In this document: one piece after another, positions 36,749 to 46,400 of the stretch
How positions within the stretch are numbered: position 1 is the stretch's first letter
Layout: every line of letters begins with the position of its first letter
Assembly (NCBI GenBank): GCA_963820795.1
Contig: CAWGBJ010000009.1
Coordinates: 62,001 to 126,000 of the forward strand
DNA: 64,000 nucleotides
Direction of reading: 5' to 3'
Source of the DNA: Roseiarcus sp963820795
Lineage (GTDB): Bacteria; Pseudomonadota; Alphaproteobacteria; Rhizobiales; Beijerinckiaceae
The notes under the pieces: generated by a model
What the model saw: only the letters and a program-made list of their open reading frames with translations
Databases searched by the model: none
Told to the model about the DNA's origin: nothing
Made by a program: the position numbers and the translations under genes

Positions 36749-38485
36749 TCAGCCGATCGAAGACGGCTCGGCTTGATCGCGCGGGTCGCCGCGCAGGTAG
36801 CTCGAGAGCCGGTGGAGGTCGATATAGACCATGTCGGCCGCCCCGAGCCGCTGCGCCTTCGGCTGCGGCCGGATATCCGAGAATTTCATCCGCATCGGCA
36901 TCGCCAGCGCCTCGCCGAAGGCGATAGCCTCCCGGTCGGCGATCGACGGCAACAGCATGGTCAGCGCGGAGGCCCCGACGGCGCCCTGCACGATCCGCTT
37001 GTCCTCTTCATTGACGAGCCGCATGGCGAAGGTGGTCGAACATTGGGAGAGCACGGTCGGGTCGAGCTCGGAGGGTCGCGGCGAGATCACCCCGAGCGAT
37101 GCGCCGTATTTCCGTCCCTCCTTGGCGATACGGGCGACCGCGCGCCTTGCCGGCGCAAACACCTCCACTCGCCCGGAGGGGATATAGCGATGCGCCTCCT
37201 CGCAGATGACATTGACTTCAAAATTTCCGGAGCACCAGAACGCGATCTCGAACGCGAGCCGCGCGATGACCGAGACGACCGAGTTGACGACTTCGTTCGG
37301 CAACCCGGCAAGCTTGATGACGGTGATCGGCATTCCCAGAATCGGGATACGAAAGAGCGGAGAAACAATCTTGGCGATGTGATCATCGGCGACGGACTTG
37401 CGGAACATGAACCTGTACCTCGGGTCGCGGCCGAGGCTGTCCAGGCGGGAACGAAGCGACTTCAGGTCGGAGCGGGGATAACGCTGGTCGAGTTTGCCCA
37501 GCCAATCGTCGAGGACTGAGATGGCGTCGGCGATGCGAAACGGACTGGGCGTGTCGGGGGTTACCGCAACCCTCTCGAGCGCCGTCTGGCGCCGCAGCAA
37601 CCCGGTCGAGGAGGCTGAAACCGTGTCGGTGAGAAACTTGGTCTTGGCGGCCTGGATGACTTCGTAAAGGGCATCACGCTCGTCGGCGCGCGTCGAACCT
37701 CCGCTGAAGACGACATCGGCGAGTTCGTCGAACTGGAACATCCACGCCGGAAGCTCGAGGGTGTCGGAGTCGATGACATAGGCGACGTCCTGAAAAATTC
37801 TTCCATACTCATTGTGCGGATCCAGAATGATGACTCGCAATTTTGGCTTGGCGGCAATCGCCTCGGTGATCAGAAGACTGGCGGCCGTTGTCTTTCCGAC
37901 GCCGGTAGACCCGAGCAGCGCGAAATGACGTGAGATCATCGCGTCGATGTCGATCTGCGTCGATATGGTTTCGTTCTGGCTGAGCCGGCCGATTTCCACG
38001 CCGCCCTTGCCTTTGAACGTATAGATCGCCTTCAGATCGGTGGCTCGGATTCGGTGCACGATCGCGCCAAGCGACGGATAGGAGCGAATTCCGCGGTGGA
38101 AGACGGGACGGCCCGGGGCCTCGTCGATGATCTCGCCGCTGAGCTCGCAGGTCAGCCGGGCGACATTGGTTTCTCCCTCGAGCCATTTCCCGTCGACGGT
38201 TGCGATTTCGCTGACCACCCCAACCAGGCGGGTATTGCGATGGCTGACTGTGATCAGGTGGCCGACCGACCACTCCTCGCCAGCCGGATCGAGCCGGCAG
38301 TCGACGATGGCGCGGGTCCCGCTCAAGGCCGTCAGGTGCCCGACGATGCGCGCGGTGGCCCGTCGCTCGGCGAGTCTCGAGTCCTCCTGATCGAGCGGCG
38401 CCGGCGGGCCCGCTTCCAAGAGGCTCTCGGAGAACCCGAATGTCGAAGCCGGATGAAGAGATTGCATTGAAAGTTCGCCGTTCAT
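36749..38485 (-). CDS. HerA-type ATPase (DUF87 family)
   Basis: 578 residues. An N-terminal HAS-barrel-like region is followed by the P-loop LLGSTGVGKTTAASLLITEAI, Walker B VIILDPHNEYG, and the family motifs FEVNVICEEAHRYIP, APARRAVARIAKEGRKYGASLGVISPRPSELDPTVLSQC and the arginine-finger region TTFAMRLVNEED. HerA/FtsK-like motors translocate DNA; bacterial versions are often standalone or part of defence systems (paired with SIR2 or NurA). No partner nuclease is next to it here. Flanked by cpaB and a decayed TadE-like gene. Confidence 0.88.
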   Translation of the reverse strand: MNGELSMQSLHPASTFGFSESLLEAGPPAPLDQEDSRLAERRATARIVGHLTALSGTRAIVDCRLDPAGEEWSVGHLITVSHRNTRLVGVVSEIATVDGKWLEGETNVARLTCELSGEIIDEAPGRPVFHRGIRSYPSLGAIVHRIRATDLKAIYTFKGKGGVEIGRLSQNETISTQIDIDAMISRHFALLGSTGVGKTTAASLLITEAIAAKPKLRVIILDPHNEYGRIFQDVAYVIDSDTLELPAWMFQFDELADVVFSGGSTRADERDALYEVIQAAKTKFLTDTVSASSTGLLRRQTALERVAVTPDTPSPFRIADAISVLDDWLGKLDQRYPRSDLKSLRSRLDSLGRDPRYRFMFRKSVADDHIAKIVSPLFRIPILGMPITVIKLAGLPNEVVNSVVSVIARLAFEIAFWCSGNFEVNVICEEAHRYIPSGRVEVFAPARRAVARIAKEGRKYGASLGVISPRPSELDPTVLSQCSTTFAMRLVNEEDKRIVQGAVGASALTMLLPSIADREAIAFGEALAMPMRMKFSDIRPQPKAQRLGAADMVYIDLHRLSSYLRGDPRDQAEPSSIG

Positions 38486-38820
38486 GGAATTCGGGTCGTG
38501 GCGTCAGGCTCTTGAAGCCCTCGAACAGTGCGTTTCCCCCGGAAGGCCGACGCCCCGCCTGTCGTGAGGGTCAAGCTGCGGCTCGGATTGGAACCAGAGA
38601 ACACAAGAATGACCCGGAAATCTCGGGCGGGATCGGCCGACTTTCCTTCTCATTACTCGGACAACTTCCTTATTTGCCGGTTAATCTCGGCATCGCCTTG
38701 ATCGATTTGACCCTCGGGCCAGAATACTATTGGCTTAATTTCTTGTTTGAACGTTTTCGCAAACCAATCCGCAATGCTCCCACCCGCGCCGCTCCGCGGT
38801 TCAATTTCCGGAGAGTGACG
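38486..38820. other. Spacer between HerA-type ATPase and a decayed TadE-like gene
   Basis: About 335 bases with no convincing gene. A plus frame runs through it into the TadE-like gene but has no recognisable content. GC content drops from about 38690 on. Divergent promoters for the ATPase (minus) and the TadE-like gene (plus) should be here. Confidence 0.35.
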
Positions 38821-39170
38821 ATGCGGCGATTTAAACCGGATCTTGGTAACATTCGAACGATGTGAAGACGGCACAGCTCTGATCGAGCAGGCTGTACTCT
38901 TGCGCATCATGATTCTCAGGAGCGATCAACAAGTTCGGTCTCCCTGGCGCTTGCAACAGCGCCATTTGGATCATGTTGAACGCACTGTCCGATCGCGCGA
39001 GACGCCGCGCAGTGAAACAATTCAGTGCGAAGCTTGCGTCAAGCCAAGCCGGGCCGAACGCACTCGCACAAACCGTCGTTACATCCATAAAATCAGGCAG
39101 ATATAGCGTTATCCTCACAAAACGCACCACCGGGAGCCGGCTCCCGGCGGCTTCGTTTAGATATTCTTGA
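38821..39170 (+). pseudogene. TadE-like pseudopilin remnant, frameshifted
   Basis: ATG 38821 has GGAGAG 6-10 bases upstream and begins MRRFKPDL; after one extra base the frame reads FERCEDGTALIEQAVLL and IMIL, which is the TadE/Flp-type N-terminal helix signature. A second extra base near 38915 would continue as SGAINKFG and then a frame containing AVKQFSAKLASSQAGPNALAQ, similar in style to the ARQF... region of the TadE-like proteins at 29-30 kb. The end near 39170 is uncertain. It may be an intact TadE gene hidden by sequence errors, or a true relic. Confidence 0.45.
39119..39158. terminator. Strong palindromic hairpin
   Basis: CCGGGAGCCGGCTCCCGG (39130-39147) is a perfect palindrome flanked by AAACG and CGTTT, which extend the stem. 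It could act as a bidirectional terminator between the TadE-like remnant (plus) and the LON-domain gene (minus). The run of T after it is short. Confidence 0.4.
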
Positions 39171-39448
39171 CCATCGCGCTCTCGCGCCGGGCTCCCCGGT
39201 CCCTCCCTCCTGTTGATGAGCCCAACAGGGAGAACAATCCCCCTGTTTTGTCTTTCTCTTCCGCGTGAGCAAATCCGCTGAGCGAGCTGAAATATCACGG
39301 ATTTATGCAATCGCTCGAGAGCGGCGGGAAGCGGTTCGCCCTGTTGGCAGGGTGTAACAGGCCGAAGGGCCTTGCTTTCCGCCAACGTAGCGCTCGTGGC
39401 GAAAGTTCAGTCGAACCGCGCCTTCATGGAGTGGCTGAAGAAATCCGC

Positions 39449-40111
39449 TTAGTGAAGCTGCGTTCCCGCATCGTCGCCGCGCGCCAGGCCGATGGTCGTG
39501 ATCGCAACCAGCATCTCGGCCCGCGCCCTGAGGTCCGGCGCCTCGAGCAGCGCCTGCTTTTCCCGCGGCCCGCACGGGCTCAGCATGGAAAGGCCGTTGA
39601 CCAGCGCCTCGTTGGAAGCCTTCTTGATGTCGCTCCAGACGATCTTGACCTCGTTGACCTCGGCAAACCGTCTCAGGGTCGCGAGCAGGCCATCGCGGTC
39701 GACGGCGGCTTCTCCGGCCCCCTCGAGGAAATCCTCGGCGAAAGGCGTGTAATCGGTCATCGCGATGCGGTAGGGGCGTTCGCTCGGCCCCTCCGAGAGG
39801 AGCCGGAACCGCGCGACGCCCATCAGCGTCAAAAAGCAGCGCCCGTCGCCGATTTCGGCATATTGCACGATCCGGCCGGCGCAACCGAGGGGATAGAGCT
39901 CAGGCGTCGGGTCCGAGGTCTGCTGCGACGGCTGAATGATGCCGATCAGCCGCTCCCCGCTCAGCGCCTCGTCGAGCATCGCCAGATAGCGCGGCTCGAA
40001 CACCGTCAACTGAATGGGCCGGCGAGGCAGGAGAAGCGCGCCTTCGAGCGGGAACAGCGGAATCGAGGCCGGCATGTCCTCCGGCCGGGCGTAGCTGCGG
40101 TTGAGCTTCAT
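39449..40111 (-). CDS. LON substrate-binding-domain protein
   Basis: 220 residues consisting of a single Lon N-terminal (PUA-like) domain: SIPLFPLEGALLLPRRPIQLTVFEPRYLAMLDEAL near the N-terminus, GCAGRIVQYAEIGDGRCFLTLMGVARFRL in the middle. No AAA or protease domain is present. Standalone LON-domain proteins are widespread in Alphaproteobacteria, often next to the thioredoxin gene found 42 bases upstream here. Their role is not well defined; a link to protein quality control is usually assumed. Confidence 0.9.
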   Translation of the reverse strand: MKLNRSYARPEDMPASIPLFPLEGALLLPRRPIQLTVFEPRYLAMLDEALSGERLIGIIQPSQQTSDPTPELYPLGCAGRIVQYAEIGDGRCFLTLMGVARFRLLSEGPSERPYRIAMTDYTPFAEDFLEGAGEAAVDRDGLLATLRRFAEVNEVKIVWSDIKKASNEALVNGLSMLSPCGPREKQALLEAPDLRARAEMLVAITTIGLARGDDAGTQLH

Positions 40112-40153
40112 CGTCCTCGACTCGTTCTCTTCGGCCCCTCTCGGCGTCCGCGA

Positions 40154-41068
40154 TCAGAACCAGACCGCAGACAATTTTCGGCGCGCGGCGACCGTCGCCG
40201 GATCCATCAGGCCCCAGGCTTCGAACAGTTGCAACAATTGCTTGCGCGCTGCCTCATCGTTCCACTTCCGGTCCCGCCTGATGATCTCGAGCAGCTGGTC
40301 GGCCGCGCCTTGCCGGTCGCCCTTCGCCGACAACGCGACGGCAAGATCGAAACGTGACTGGTGGTCGTCCGGGTTGGCGGCGACCGCCTTTTCGAGCGGC
40401 GCGAGTTCGCCGACGTTCGAAGCCTGCTCGGCGAGGCGCAACGCCGCCGACGCCGCGGCGATCGCGGGGTCCTGCTCCTTGCCGGGAGCGGGCTCAGGCG
40501 CGGTCGCGAGCACCGCCCGGGCTTCGGCGAGCTCGCCCGCGGCGAGGTGAAGCTTCGCCAGCCCGGCGATTGCCTTCGGATCGGCCGGATTCTCGGCCAG
40601 CGCTTCGGCGTAGATGGCCGCCGCTCCAGCGGCGTCGCCCGCCGCGACCGCCTCCTCTGCTTCGGCCAGCAGCGCCGCTGTGCCGCTTTCGAGCGGTCCG
40701 ATCAGGCGTTCGATGAAGCCGCGAATCTGGCTTTCCGGCAAGGCGCCGACGAAGCCGTCGACCGGCTGGCCCTTGTCGAAGGCGATGACGGCGGGGATCG
40801 ACTGGATCCCGAGCTGACCGGCGATTTGCGGGTGCTCGTCGATGTTCATCTTGACCAGCGCGACTTTGCCGTTCGAGTCGGCGACCGCTTTTTCCAGCGC
40901 CGGCGCGAGCTGCTTGCAGGGGCCGCACCACGGCGCCCAGAAATCGACCAGCACCGGCTGCTTCTGCGATGCGGTCAAAACGTCCGCGCGGAACGAGGCG
41001 GTCGTCACCTCCTTCGCCCCAGGCGATGTCTTTGCGAGCGGCGCTGCGACGCCGTGGAAATTGGCCAT
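40154..41068 (-). CDS. cnoX: Thioredoxin-TPR chaperedoxin (CnoX/YbbN-like)
   Basis: 304 residues. An N-terminal thioredoxin domain with the active site WAPWCGPCKQLAPALE and the cis-Pro SIPAVIAF; then helical repeats rich in Ala and Glu (ADPKAIAGLAKLHLAAGELAEA, VAANPDDHQSRFDLAVALSAKG) and the conserved end EAARKQLLQLFEAWG. This is the YbbN/CnoX layout; unlike E. coli CnoX, both cysteines of the CXXC site are present. Acts in the cytoplasm as a holdase and redox protein. Confidence 0.93.
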   Translation of the reverse strand: MANFHGVAAPLAKTSPGAKEVTTASFRADVLTASQKQPVLVDFWAPWCGPCKQLAPALEKAVADSNGKVALVKMNIDEHPQIAGQLGIQSIPAVIAFDKGQPVDGFVGALPESQIRGFIERLIGPLESGTAALLAEAEEAVAAGDAAGAAAIYAEALAENPADPKAIAGLAKLHLAAGELAEARAVLATAPEPAPGKEQDPAIAAASAALRLAEQASNVGELAPLEKAVAANPDDHQSRFDLAVALSAKGDRQGAADQLLEIIRRDRKWNDEAARKQLLQLFEAWGLMDPATVAARRKLSAVWF

Positions 41069-41126
41069 TTCGTTCCTTTCCAGCCCCTTTGTGAGACCCG
41101 GGTCTCCTAAATTCCCTTGTGCGCGC

Positions 41127-41663
41127 CTAGATGGAGGGCGGGTTGGCCTTATTCAACCGCGCCTCTTCCTGACCCAGCGCCACGATCAGCGGCTCGTGTC
41201 CGGTGGCGCGCAGAAACTTTATAAGATCGGCGCTCGCAAGTCCGGTTGTGCGGGTGTTGACCAGCGGATGGAAGTTAAGGCGGCCTAAGCGCATCATCGC
41301 TTCATCGAGGATGACGCTGACCCGGGCGTTTTCGTCATTGAGGGCGCCGAACGGCGTCACGGCGCCGGGTTTGACGCCCCAGACCTCCTCCAGGAGTTCG
41401 GCCGCGCCGAAGGAGACCCGCCCCTGGGCGCCGATCTTCTCGTGCACGTGTTTGAGGTCGACGGGCGTATCTTCGCCCAGCACCAGCAGAAAGAGCCGGC
41501 CCTTCCTGTCCTTAAGAAACAGGTTCTTCGTATGACCGCCGGGAATTTCGCCGCGCAAGGCCCGGGCTTCCTCCACGGTGTGGAGGGGCGGATGCTCGAC
41601 GGTGGCGGCGCCGATCCCGAGGCAGGCGAGAAAGGCGAACAGATCTTCTGGGGATTTCGGCAT
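41127..41663 (-). CDS. Prolyl-tRNA editing-domain protein (YbaK/ProX type)
   Basis: 178 residues of a free-standing YbaK/EbsC editing domain: TVEHPPLHTVEEARALRGEIPGGHTKNLFLKDRKG, then LGEDTPVDLKHVHEKIGAQGRVSFG and GAVTPFGALNDE. The Lys of the HTKNLFLKDRKG segment is typical for ProXp-ala-like deacylases that clear Ala-tRNA(Pro). It precedes the thioredoxin gene on the same strand (58-base spacing). Confidence 0.9.
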   Translation of the reverse strand: MPKSPEDLFAFLACLGIGAATVEHPPLHTVEEARALRGEIPGGHTKNLFLKDRKGRLFLLVLGEDTPVDLKHVHEKIGAQGRVSFGAAELLEEVWGVKPGAVTPFGALNDENARVSVILDEAMMRLGRLNFHPLVNTRTTGLASADLIKFLRATGHEPLIVALGQEEARLNKANPPSI

Positions 41664-41913
41664 GGGGTCACGTGCGCGGGGAACGCGGGGTTAGCTAGTC
41701 GCTCGCCGGCGCCCGGGCAAGCCGGGCGATCGTCGGAAGCAAAGCAAGAAAACGGTGGCGCCGTCGGGCCAAATCTGTATAAGCGGGCGTCCCGCGCCGG
41801 CGAAAGCATGGGCCTCATCGTCGCGACCGACCTGGACGACATCCCGGTTCGGCCGCTCTCGCAAAAGCAAGAAGGCCGCTTTCGGCCTCCGAAGAACAAG
41901 GAAAATCCCTCCG

Positions 41914-42183
41914 ATGTCGATCACGCCCGAGCGCAAGACAGCGCTGATGAACCAATATGCCTTGAAGGTCGGCGACACGGGGTCGCCCGAGGTGCAAGTT
42001 GCGATCCTGACAGAGAGGATCTCCAACCTGACCGGCCATTTCAAGACGCATGCGAAGGACAATCACTCCCGCCGCGGCCTGCTCAAGATGGTTTCGCAGC
42101 GCCGCACGCTGCTCGACTATGTGAAGAAGCAGGACGAAGCCCGCTACAAGGCTCTCATCGAGCGCCTGGGCATCCGCCGTTAA
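41914..42183 (+). CDS. rpsO: 30S ribosomal protein S15
   Basis: 89 residues, ATG 41914. The protein begins MSITPERKTALMNQYALK and has the S15 signature LTERISNLTGHFKTHAKDNHSRRGLLKMVSQRR, ending YKALIERLGIRR. It precedes pnp in the usual rpsO-pnp order. The open frame further upstream is leader; the leader contains GGCCG...CGGCC, able to fold, where S15 autoregulation acts in other bacteria. Confidence 0.98.
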   Translation: MSITPERKTALMNQYALKVGDTGSPEVQVAILTERISNLTGHFKTHAKDNHSRRGLLKMVSQRRTLLDYVKKQDEARYKALIERLGIRR

Positions 42184-42395
42184 CGGCAATTCCGGGCGCT
42201 GAAGCGCGCCCTTTCAGCTGCGGGCGGCGGCAGTCGCCGGCGCCCGCGAACCGCATGCGAGAGCCTCGCGTCATGGCAGGATCGCCAAGGGCTGGCGTTC
42301 GTCCAGCCCCTCGCCGTCTTGCCGATGACGAGTCCGACCCGAAGGACGGCATGGGCCGCGGGCTTTCGCATCCTCGAACCGCAGGATGAAGAAAG

Positions 42396-44540
42396 ATGTT
42401 TGACATTCAACGTGAAGAACTCGACTGGTGCGGGCGGAAGCTCGTCTTGGAAACCGGGCGCGTGGCCCGTCAGGCGGATGGCGCCGTGCTCGCCTCCTGG
42501 GGCGAAACCACGGTGCTCGCGACCGTCGTCGCGGCGAAGGAAGCCAAGCCCGGACAGGACTTCTTCCCTCTCACCGTTCATTATCAGGAAAAGGCCTTCG
42601 CCGCCGGCCGCATCCCAGGCGGCTATCTGAAGCGCGAGGGGCGGCCTTCCGACCGCGAGACGCTCGTTTCCCGTCTCATCGACCGGCCGATCCGGCCGCT
42701 GTTTCCCGACGAGTTCCGGTGCGACACGCAGGTCATCGCAACGGTGTTTTCCTACGATCTCGAGTCGGATTCGGACATTCTCGCGCTGGTCGCGTCCTCG
42801 GCGGCCCTGACCCTTTCGGGCGTCCCTTTCATGGGGCCTGTCGGGGCGGCGCGTGTCGGCGTGATCAAGGGCGAGGTCAGGCTCAATCCCACCGTCGAGG
42901 AGATGAAGGATTCGTCGCTCGACCTGGTCGTCGCCGGCACCTCGGACGCGGTCCTGATGGTCGAATCCGAGGCGAACGAGCTTTCGGAAGAGACCATGCT
43001 GAAGGCGGTGATGACCGGTCATGCCGGCTTCCAGCCGGTCATTCAGGCGATCATCCGCCTGGCCGAGAAGGCGGCGAAAGAGCCGCGCGATCTGCCGCCG
43101 AGCGACCGCGCCGCGGTGGAGAAGGCTGTGCTGGAGATCGCCGAAGCCGATCTCCGCGCCGCCTATTCGATCATCCAGAAGCAGGAGCGCTACGCCGCCG
43201 TCGATGCGGTGAAGGCCAAGGTCCTGGCCGCCCTCACGTCGGAAGGGCGGGAGCCGAAGTTTCCGGCGTCCGAAGTCGCCGAGGCTTTCCATAGCGCGCA
43301 GGCCAAGGTGGTGCGGTGGAACATCCTCGACCACAAACGGCGGATCGACGGGCGCGACCTGACCACCGTCCGACCGATTGTGGCGCAGGTCGGCGTCCTG
43401 CCGCGCACCCACGGCTCGGCGTTGTTCACGCGCGGCGAGACGCAGGCGCTCGTCGTGGCGACGCTGGGGACCGGCGAGGACGAGCAATACGTCGACTCGC
43501 TCGAAGGCACCTACAAGGAGCGCTTCCTGCTCCACTACAACTTTCCGCCCTATTCCGTCGGCGAGACGGGCCGCATGGGGTCGCCCGGGCGGCGCGAGAT
43601 CGGTCACGGCAAGCTCGCCTGGCGGGCGATCCACCCGATGCTGCCGACGCCGGCGGAGTTCCCCTACACGATCCGGGTGGTCTCCGAGATCACCGAGTCC
43701 AACGGTTCGTCGTCGATGGCCACCGTCTGCGGCTCTTCGCTGGCGCTGATGGACGCCGGCGTGCCGCTGAAGCGCCCGACGGCCGGCATCGCCATGGGCC
43801 TCATCCTCGAAGAAGCGCGGTTCGCCATTCTCTCCGACATCCTCGGCGACGAAGACCATCTCGGCGACATGGATTTCAAGGTCGCGGGCACCAGCGAAGG
43901 GGTGACATCGCTGCAGATGGACATCAAGGTCGCCGGCATCACCGAGGAGATCATGCGCGTCGCCCTCGCCCAGGCGCGCGACGGCCGCATGCACATCCTC
44001 GACGAGATGAGCAAGGCGATCACCAGTTCGCGCCCGGAGCTCGGCGAGTTTGCGCCGCGCATCGAGACGATGAAGATCCCGACCGACAAGATCCGGGAAG
44101 TCATCGGCGCCGGCGGCAAGGTGATCCGCGAGATCGTCGAAAAGACCGGCGCCAAGATCAACATCGAGGACGACGGCACGGTGAAAATCGCCTCCAGCGA
44201 CGGCGCCAAGATCAAGGCGGCGGTCAACTGGATCAAGTCGATCGCCTCGGAGCCGGAGGTCGGTCAGATCTACGACGGCACGGTCGTCAAGACCGTCGAG
44301 TTCGGCGCCTTCGTCAATTTCTTCGGCTCGAAGGACGGCCTCGTCCACATCTCGCAGCTCGCCAAGACCCGGGTCGGCAAGACGACCGACGTCGTCAAGG
44401 AAGGCGACAAGGTCAAGGTCAAGGTGCTCGGCTACGACGATCGCGGCAAGGTCAAGCTGTCGATGCGCTCGGTCGACCAGCAGACCGGCGCGGACCTCGA
44501 GAAGGCGCAGGCCGCCGAGCCGGCGACCGCCGGCGACTAG
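42396..44540 (+). CDS. pnp: Polynucleotide phosphorylase
   Basis: 714 residues. 3'-5' phosphorolytic exoribonuclease of RNA turnover. Two RNase PH-like domains (first: LVSRLIDRPIRPLFP; second: RTHGSALFTRGETQAL and MDIKVAGITEEIM), a KH domain (TDKIREVIGAGGKVIREIVEKTGAKINIEDDG) and an S1 domain (GQIYDGTVVKTVEFGAFVNF ... GLVHISQLAKTRV). Length and order are standard and the frame is intact. Cotranscribed with rpsO; a 212-base spacer lies between them. Confidence 0.98.
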   Translation: MFDIQREELDWCGRKLVLETGRVARQADGAVLASWGETTVLATVVAAKEAKPGQDFFPLTVHYQEKAFAAGRIPGGYLKREGRPSDRETLVSRLIDRPIRPLFPDEFRCDTQVIATVFSYDLESDSDILALVASSAALTLSGVPFMGPVGAARVGVIKGEVRLNPTVEEMKDSSLDLVVAGTSDAVLMVESEANELSEETMLKAVMTGHAGFQPVIQAIIRLAEKAAKEPRDLPPSDRAAVEKAVLEIAEADLRAAYSIIQKQERYAAVDAVKAKVLAALTSEGREPKFPASEVAEAFHSAQAKVVRWNILDHKRRIDGRDLTTVRPIVAQVGVLPRTHGSALFTRGETQALVVATLGTGEDEQYVDSLEGTYKERFLLHYNFPPYSVGETGRMGSPGRREIGHGKLAWRAIHPMLPTPAEFPYTIRVVSEITESNGSSSMATVCGSSLALMDAGVPLKRPTAGIAMGLILEEARFAILSDILGDEDHLGDMDFKVAGTSEGVTSLQMDIKVAGITEEIMRVALAQARDGRMHILDEMSKAITSSRPELGEFAPRIETMKIPTDKIREVIGAGGKVIREIVEKTGAKINIEDDGTVKIASSDGAKIKAAVNWIKSIASEPEVGQIYDGTVVKTVEFGAFVNFFGSKDGLVHISQLAKTRVGKTTDVVKEGDKVKVKVLGYDDRGKVKLSMRSVDQQTGADLEKAQAAEPATAGD

Positions 44541-44969
44541 GCGGAACTCCGGACCCGGATAATTCCCTGCGGGCAGCGACTTCGCAGGGGACGGCCTTTT
44601 TCGGCAGGACCTGCTTGCAGGGCGCGGTCGTCGGCCGCGTCCGCGCCCAGCGAGCGTGGCGGCAACGCGTCCGGACGGCCTCCCGTCCTGCAGCCTATTA
44701 GGGAGCGCCGAAGCGGCGGGGGGCCAGCTCCTCGCCTCGCTGATTTTTGCCTGTGCGGGCAAGATTAGCGTGCTTCGCATCTCCGTGCGAACGGGTCCGG
44801 CTCGATCCGTTGGCTCGCCCAAGAATCTCTGCCATGAAAATAGCTCTGAGGAATTGGCGTCGTGCGGCCGGCCCGTGATTTTCATCCATAATGGCGCGCA
44901 CGCGGGCGCTGGTTGGCTGCTTAGCATAGGCCCGCAAGTTGCAGGCGCTGCGCCCGCTTTGGAGTTGCC
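44541..44969. other. Spacer between pnp and dacB
   Basis: About 430 bases. The first 60 contain the pnp terminator. A minus-strand frame of 79 codons (44698-44937) is open but its protein is not recognised. The dacB promoter should lie at the right side. Nothing else is seen. Confidence 0.4.
44565..44601 (+). terminator. Terminator after pnp
   Basis: CCCTGCG (44565-44571) and CGCAGGG (44583-44589) form a 7-bp stem 25 bases after the pnp stop, followed by GACGGCC and then TTTTT (44597-44601). Confidence 0.55.
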
Positions 44970-46151
44970 ATGTGGTCAGGCCTGCTCGCCCTCGCTTTGC
45001 TCCTGCTGCCTGTCCCGGCCCTGGCTGGCCTAAAGGAGAAAATCGCGGCGCTGGCGCCGTCGGGGGCGGTTCTCGTGCTGGACGCCCAAGGCGCCGAGTT
45101 GGTGGCCCAGAATGTTGATCAGCCCTTCGTCCCGGCCTCAGTCGCCAAGATCGTCACGGCTTGGCTGGCGATGGAGGTCCTGGGCGGCGACTACCGCTTC
45201 GAGACCCGCTTCTACCTCGACGACAAGCGGGTGCTCTACGTGCGCGGAGGCGGCGATCCGTTCCTGATCTCGGAGGAGCTGGCGCCGCTCGCGACCCAGC
45301 TCGTCGCAGCGGTCGGCAAGCAGCCGATCGCCGGCATCGTGCTCGACGCGAGCTACTATCCGTCGAACCTGCGCATTCCGGGCATCGAGGACGACGACGA
45401 GCCCTATGATGCGCTGAACTCGGCGCTGGCGGTGAATTTCAACACCGTCTACGCAGTGCGCCACGGCAATATCGTGCGCTCGGCCGAGAAGCAGACCCCG
45501 ATCACCCCGATCGCGATCACCCAGTTCCGGGCGCGGGGACCAAGCGGAAGCGGCCGCATCAGCCTCAGCCGGGACCCCGCGGTGAGCCTCCAATATGCCG
45601 GGGAGCTGATCGCCGCGTTCATCGAGCGGGCCGGCGGCAGCGTGAAGGGCAAGATCTCGACCGGAACCGTGCCCAACGGACTGGAGCCGGTCTATGTTCA
45701 CCGACAGTCGCGCACCCTTTCGGAGATCCTCGTCGAGCTGCTCCGCGCCTCGAACAACTACATCGCCAACCAGGTCTTCCTGGAGGTCGGCGGGCGCCGC
45801 CTGGGCGGCCCGGTCAGCCTCGAGAAGTCGCTCGAGGTCGCCAACGAGATGCTGGCCGCGCACGGCCTCGCCGCAGCCATCCATCTCGAGGAAGGCTCGG
45901 GCATCAGCCGCGACAACCGCTTAACCGCCCGCGGCCTCGCCAAAGTGCTCGAGCTCTTTGCGCCCCACGCCGACCTGCTCCGCGGCCATGACGGCGGCAA
46001 GAACAAGACCGGCACCATGGACGGGATCCGCACGCTCGCCGGCTATGCCGACACCCAAAGCCACGGGCAGGTCCGTTTCGTGATCTCGCTCGCCGGCAAT
46101 GACGGCGAGCTGCGCTTCCGGCTGCTGCGGGCTATTGAGTCCGGGCTGTAG
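44970..46151 (+). CDS. dacB: D-alanyl-D-alanine carboxypeptidase/endopeptidase (PBP4, S13 type)
   Basis: 393 residues with a signal peptide (LLALALLLLPVPALA). The three penicillin-binding motifs are SVAK (PASVAKIVTAWLAM), SNN (RASNNYIANQVF) and KTGT (HDGGKNKTGTMDG). This is the S13 (DacB/PBP4) order, in a compact form without a large insertion. It trims peptidoglycan cross-links in the periplasm. ATG 44970 is used; no alternative is needed. Confidence 0.94.
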   Translation: MWSGLLALALLLLPVPALAGLKEKIAALAPSGAVLVLDAQGAELVAQNVDQPFVPASVAKIVTAWLAMEVLGGDYRFETRFYLDDKRVLYVRGGGDPFLISEELAPLATQLVAAVGKQPIAGIVLDASYYPSNLRIPGIEDDDEPYDALNSALAVNFNTVYAVRHGNIVRSAEKQTPITPIAITQFRARGPSGSGRISLSRDPAVSLQYAGELIAAFIERAGGSVKGKISTGTVPNGLEPVYVHRQSRTLSEILVELLRASNNYIANQVFLEVGGRRLGGPVSLEKSLEVANEMLAAHGLAAAIHLEEGSGISRDNRLTARGLAKVLELFAPHADLLRGHDGGKNKTGTMDGIRTLAGYADTQSHGQVRFVISLAGNDGELRFRLLRAIESGL

Positions 46152-46245
46152 GCGGAATCCGCGAAGTGTCCCCGGAAACCGGCTGGCTGTCGAGGGATAG
46201 AACTATTTCCTCGACGGGAAGAGGCCAACGTAACTCCCAACCACT

Positions 46246-46357
46246 GTCATGTCCGCGGACGCAGGCATCCAGGATCGTGGGCTTAAAGGCTCGCAACGAC
46301 ACCCGTCAGGGCTGGACTTTGGATTCCCGCGTTCGCGGGCGTTCGCGGGGATGACAC
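46246..46357. repeat. Intergenic inverted repeat (GTCATGTCCGCGG... / ...CGCGGGGATGAC)
   Basis: The outer arms TGTCATGTCCGCGGACGCAGGCATCC and GGATTCCCGCGTTCGCGGGCGTTCGCGGGGATGACA are related to the widespread extragenic element GTCATNCCCGCG(N)CGCGGGAATCC. It fills the gap between dacB and the protease gene. Confidence 0.55.
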
Positions 46358-46400
46358 ATTGCGGCACGGGTCTCGCCGCATTAAGCAAATGCTGGACGGC

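Noticed and set aside
42180..44927. A 915-codon open frame on the minus strand
   Set aside because: It lies wholly opposite pnp, a certain gene, and is Arg/Asp/Leu-rich with no domain; a shadow of GC-rich codon use.
44698..44937. A 79-codon minus-strand frame between pnp and dacB
   Set aside because: No recognised content and not clearly protein-like; not called.
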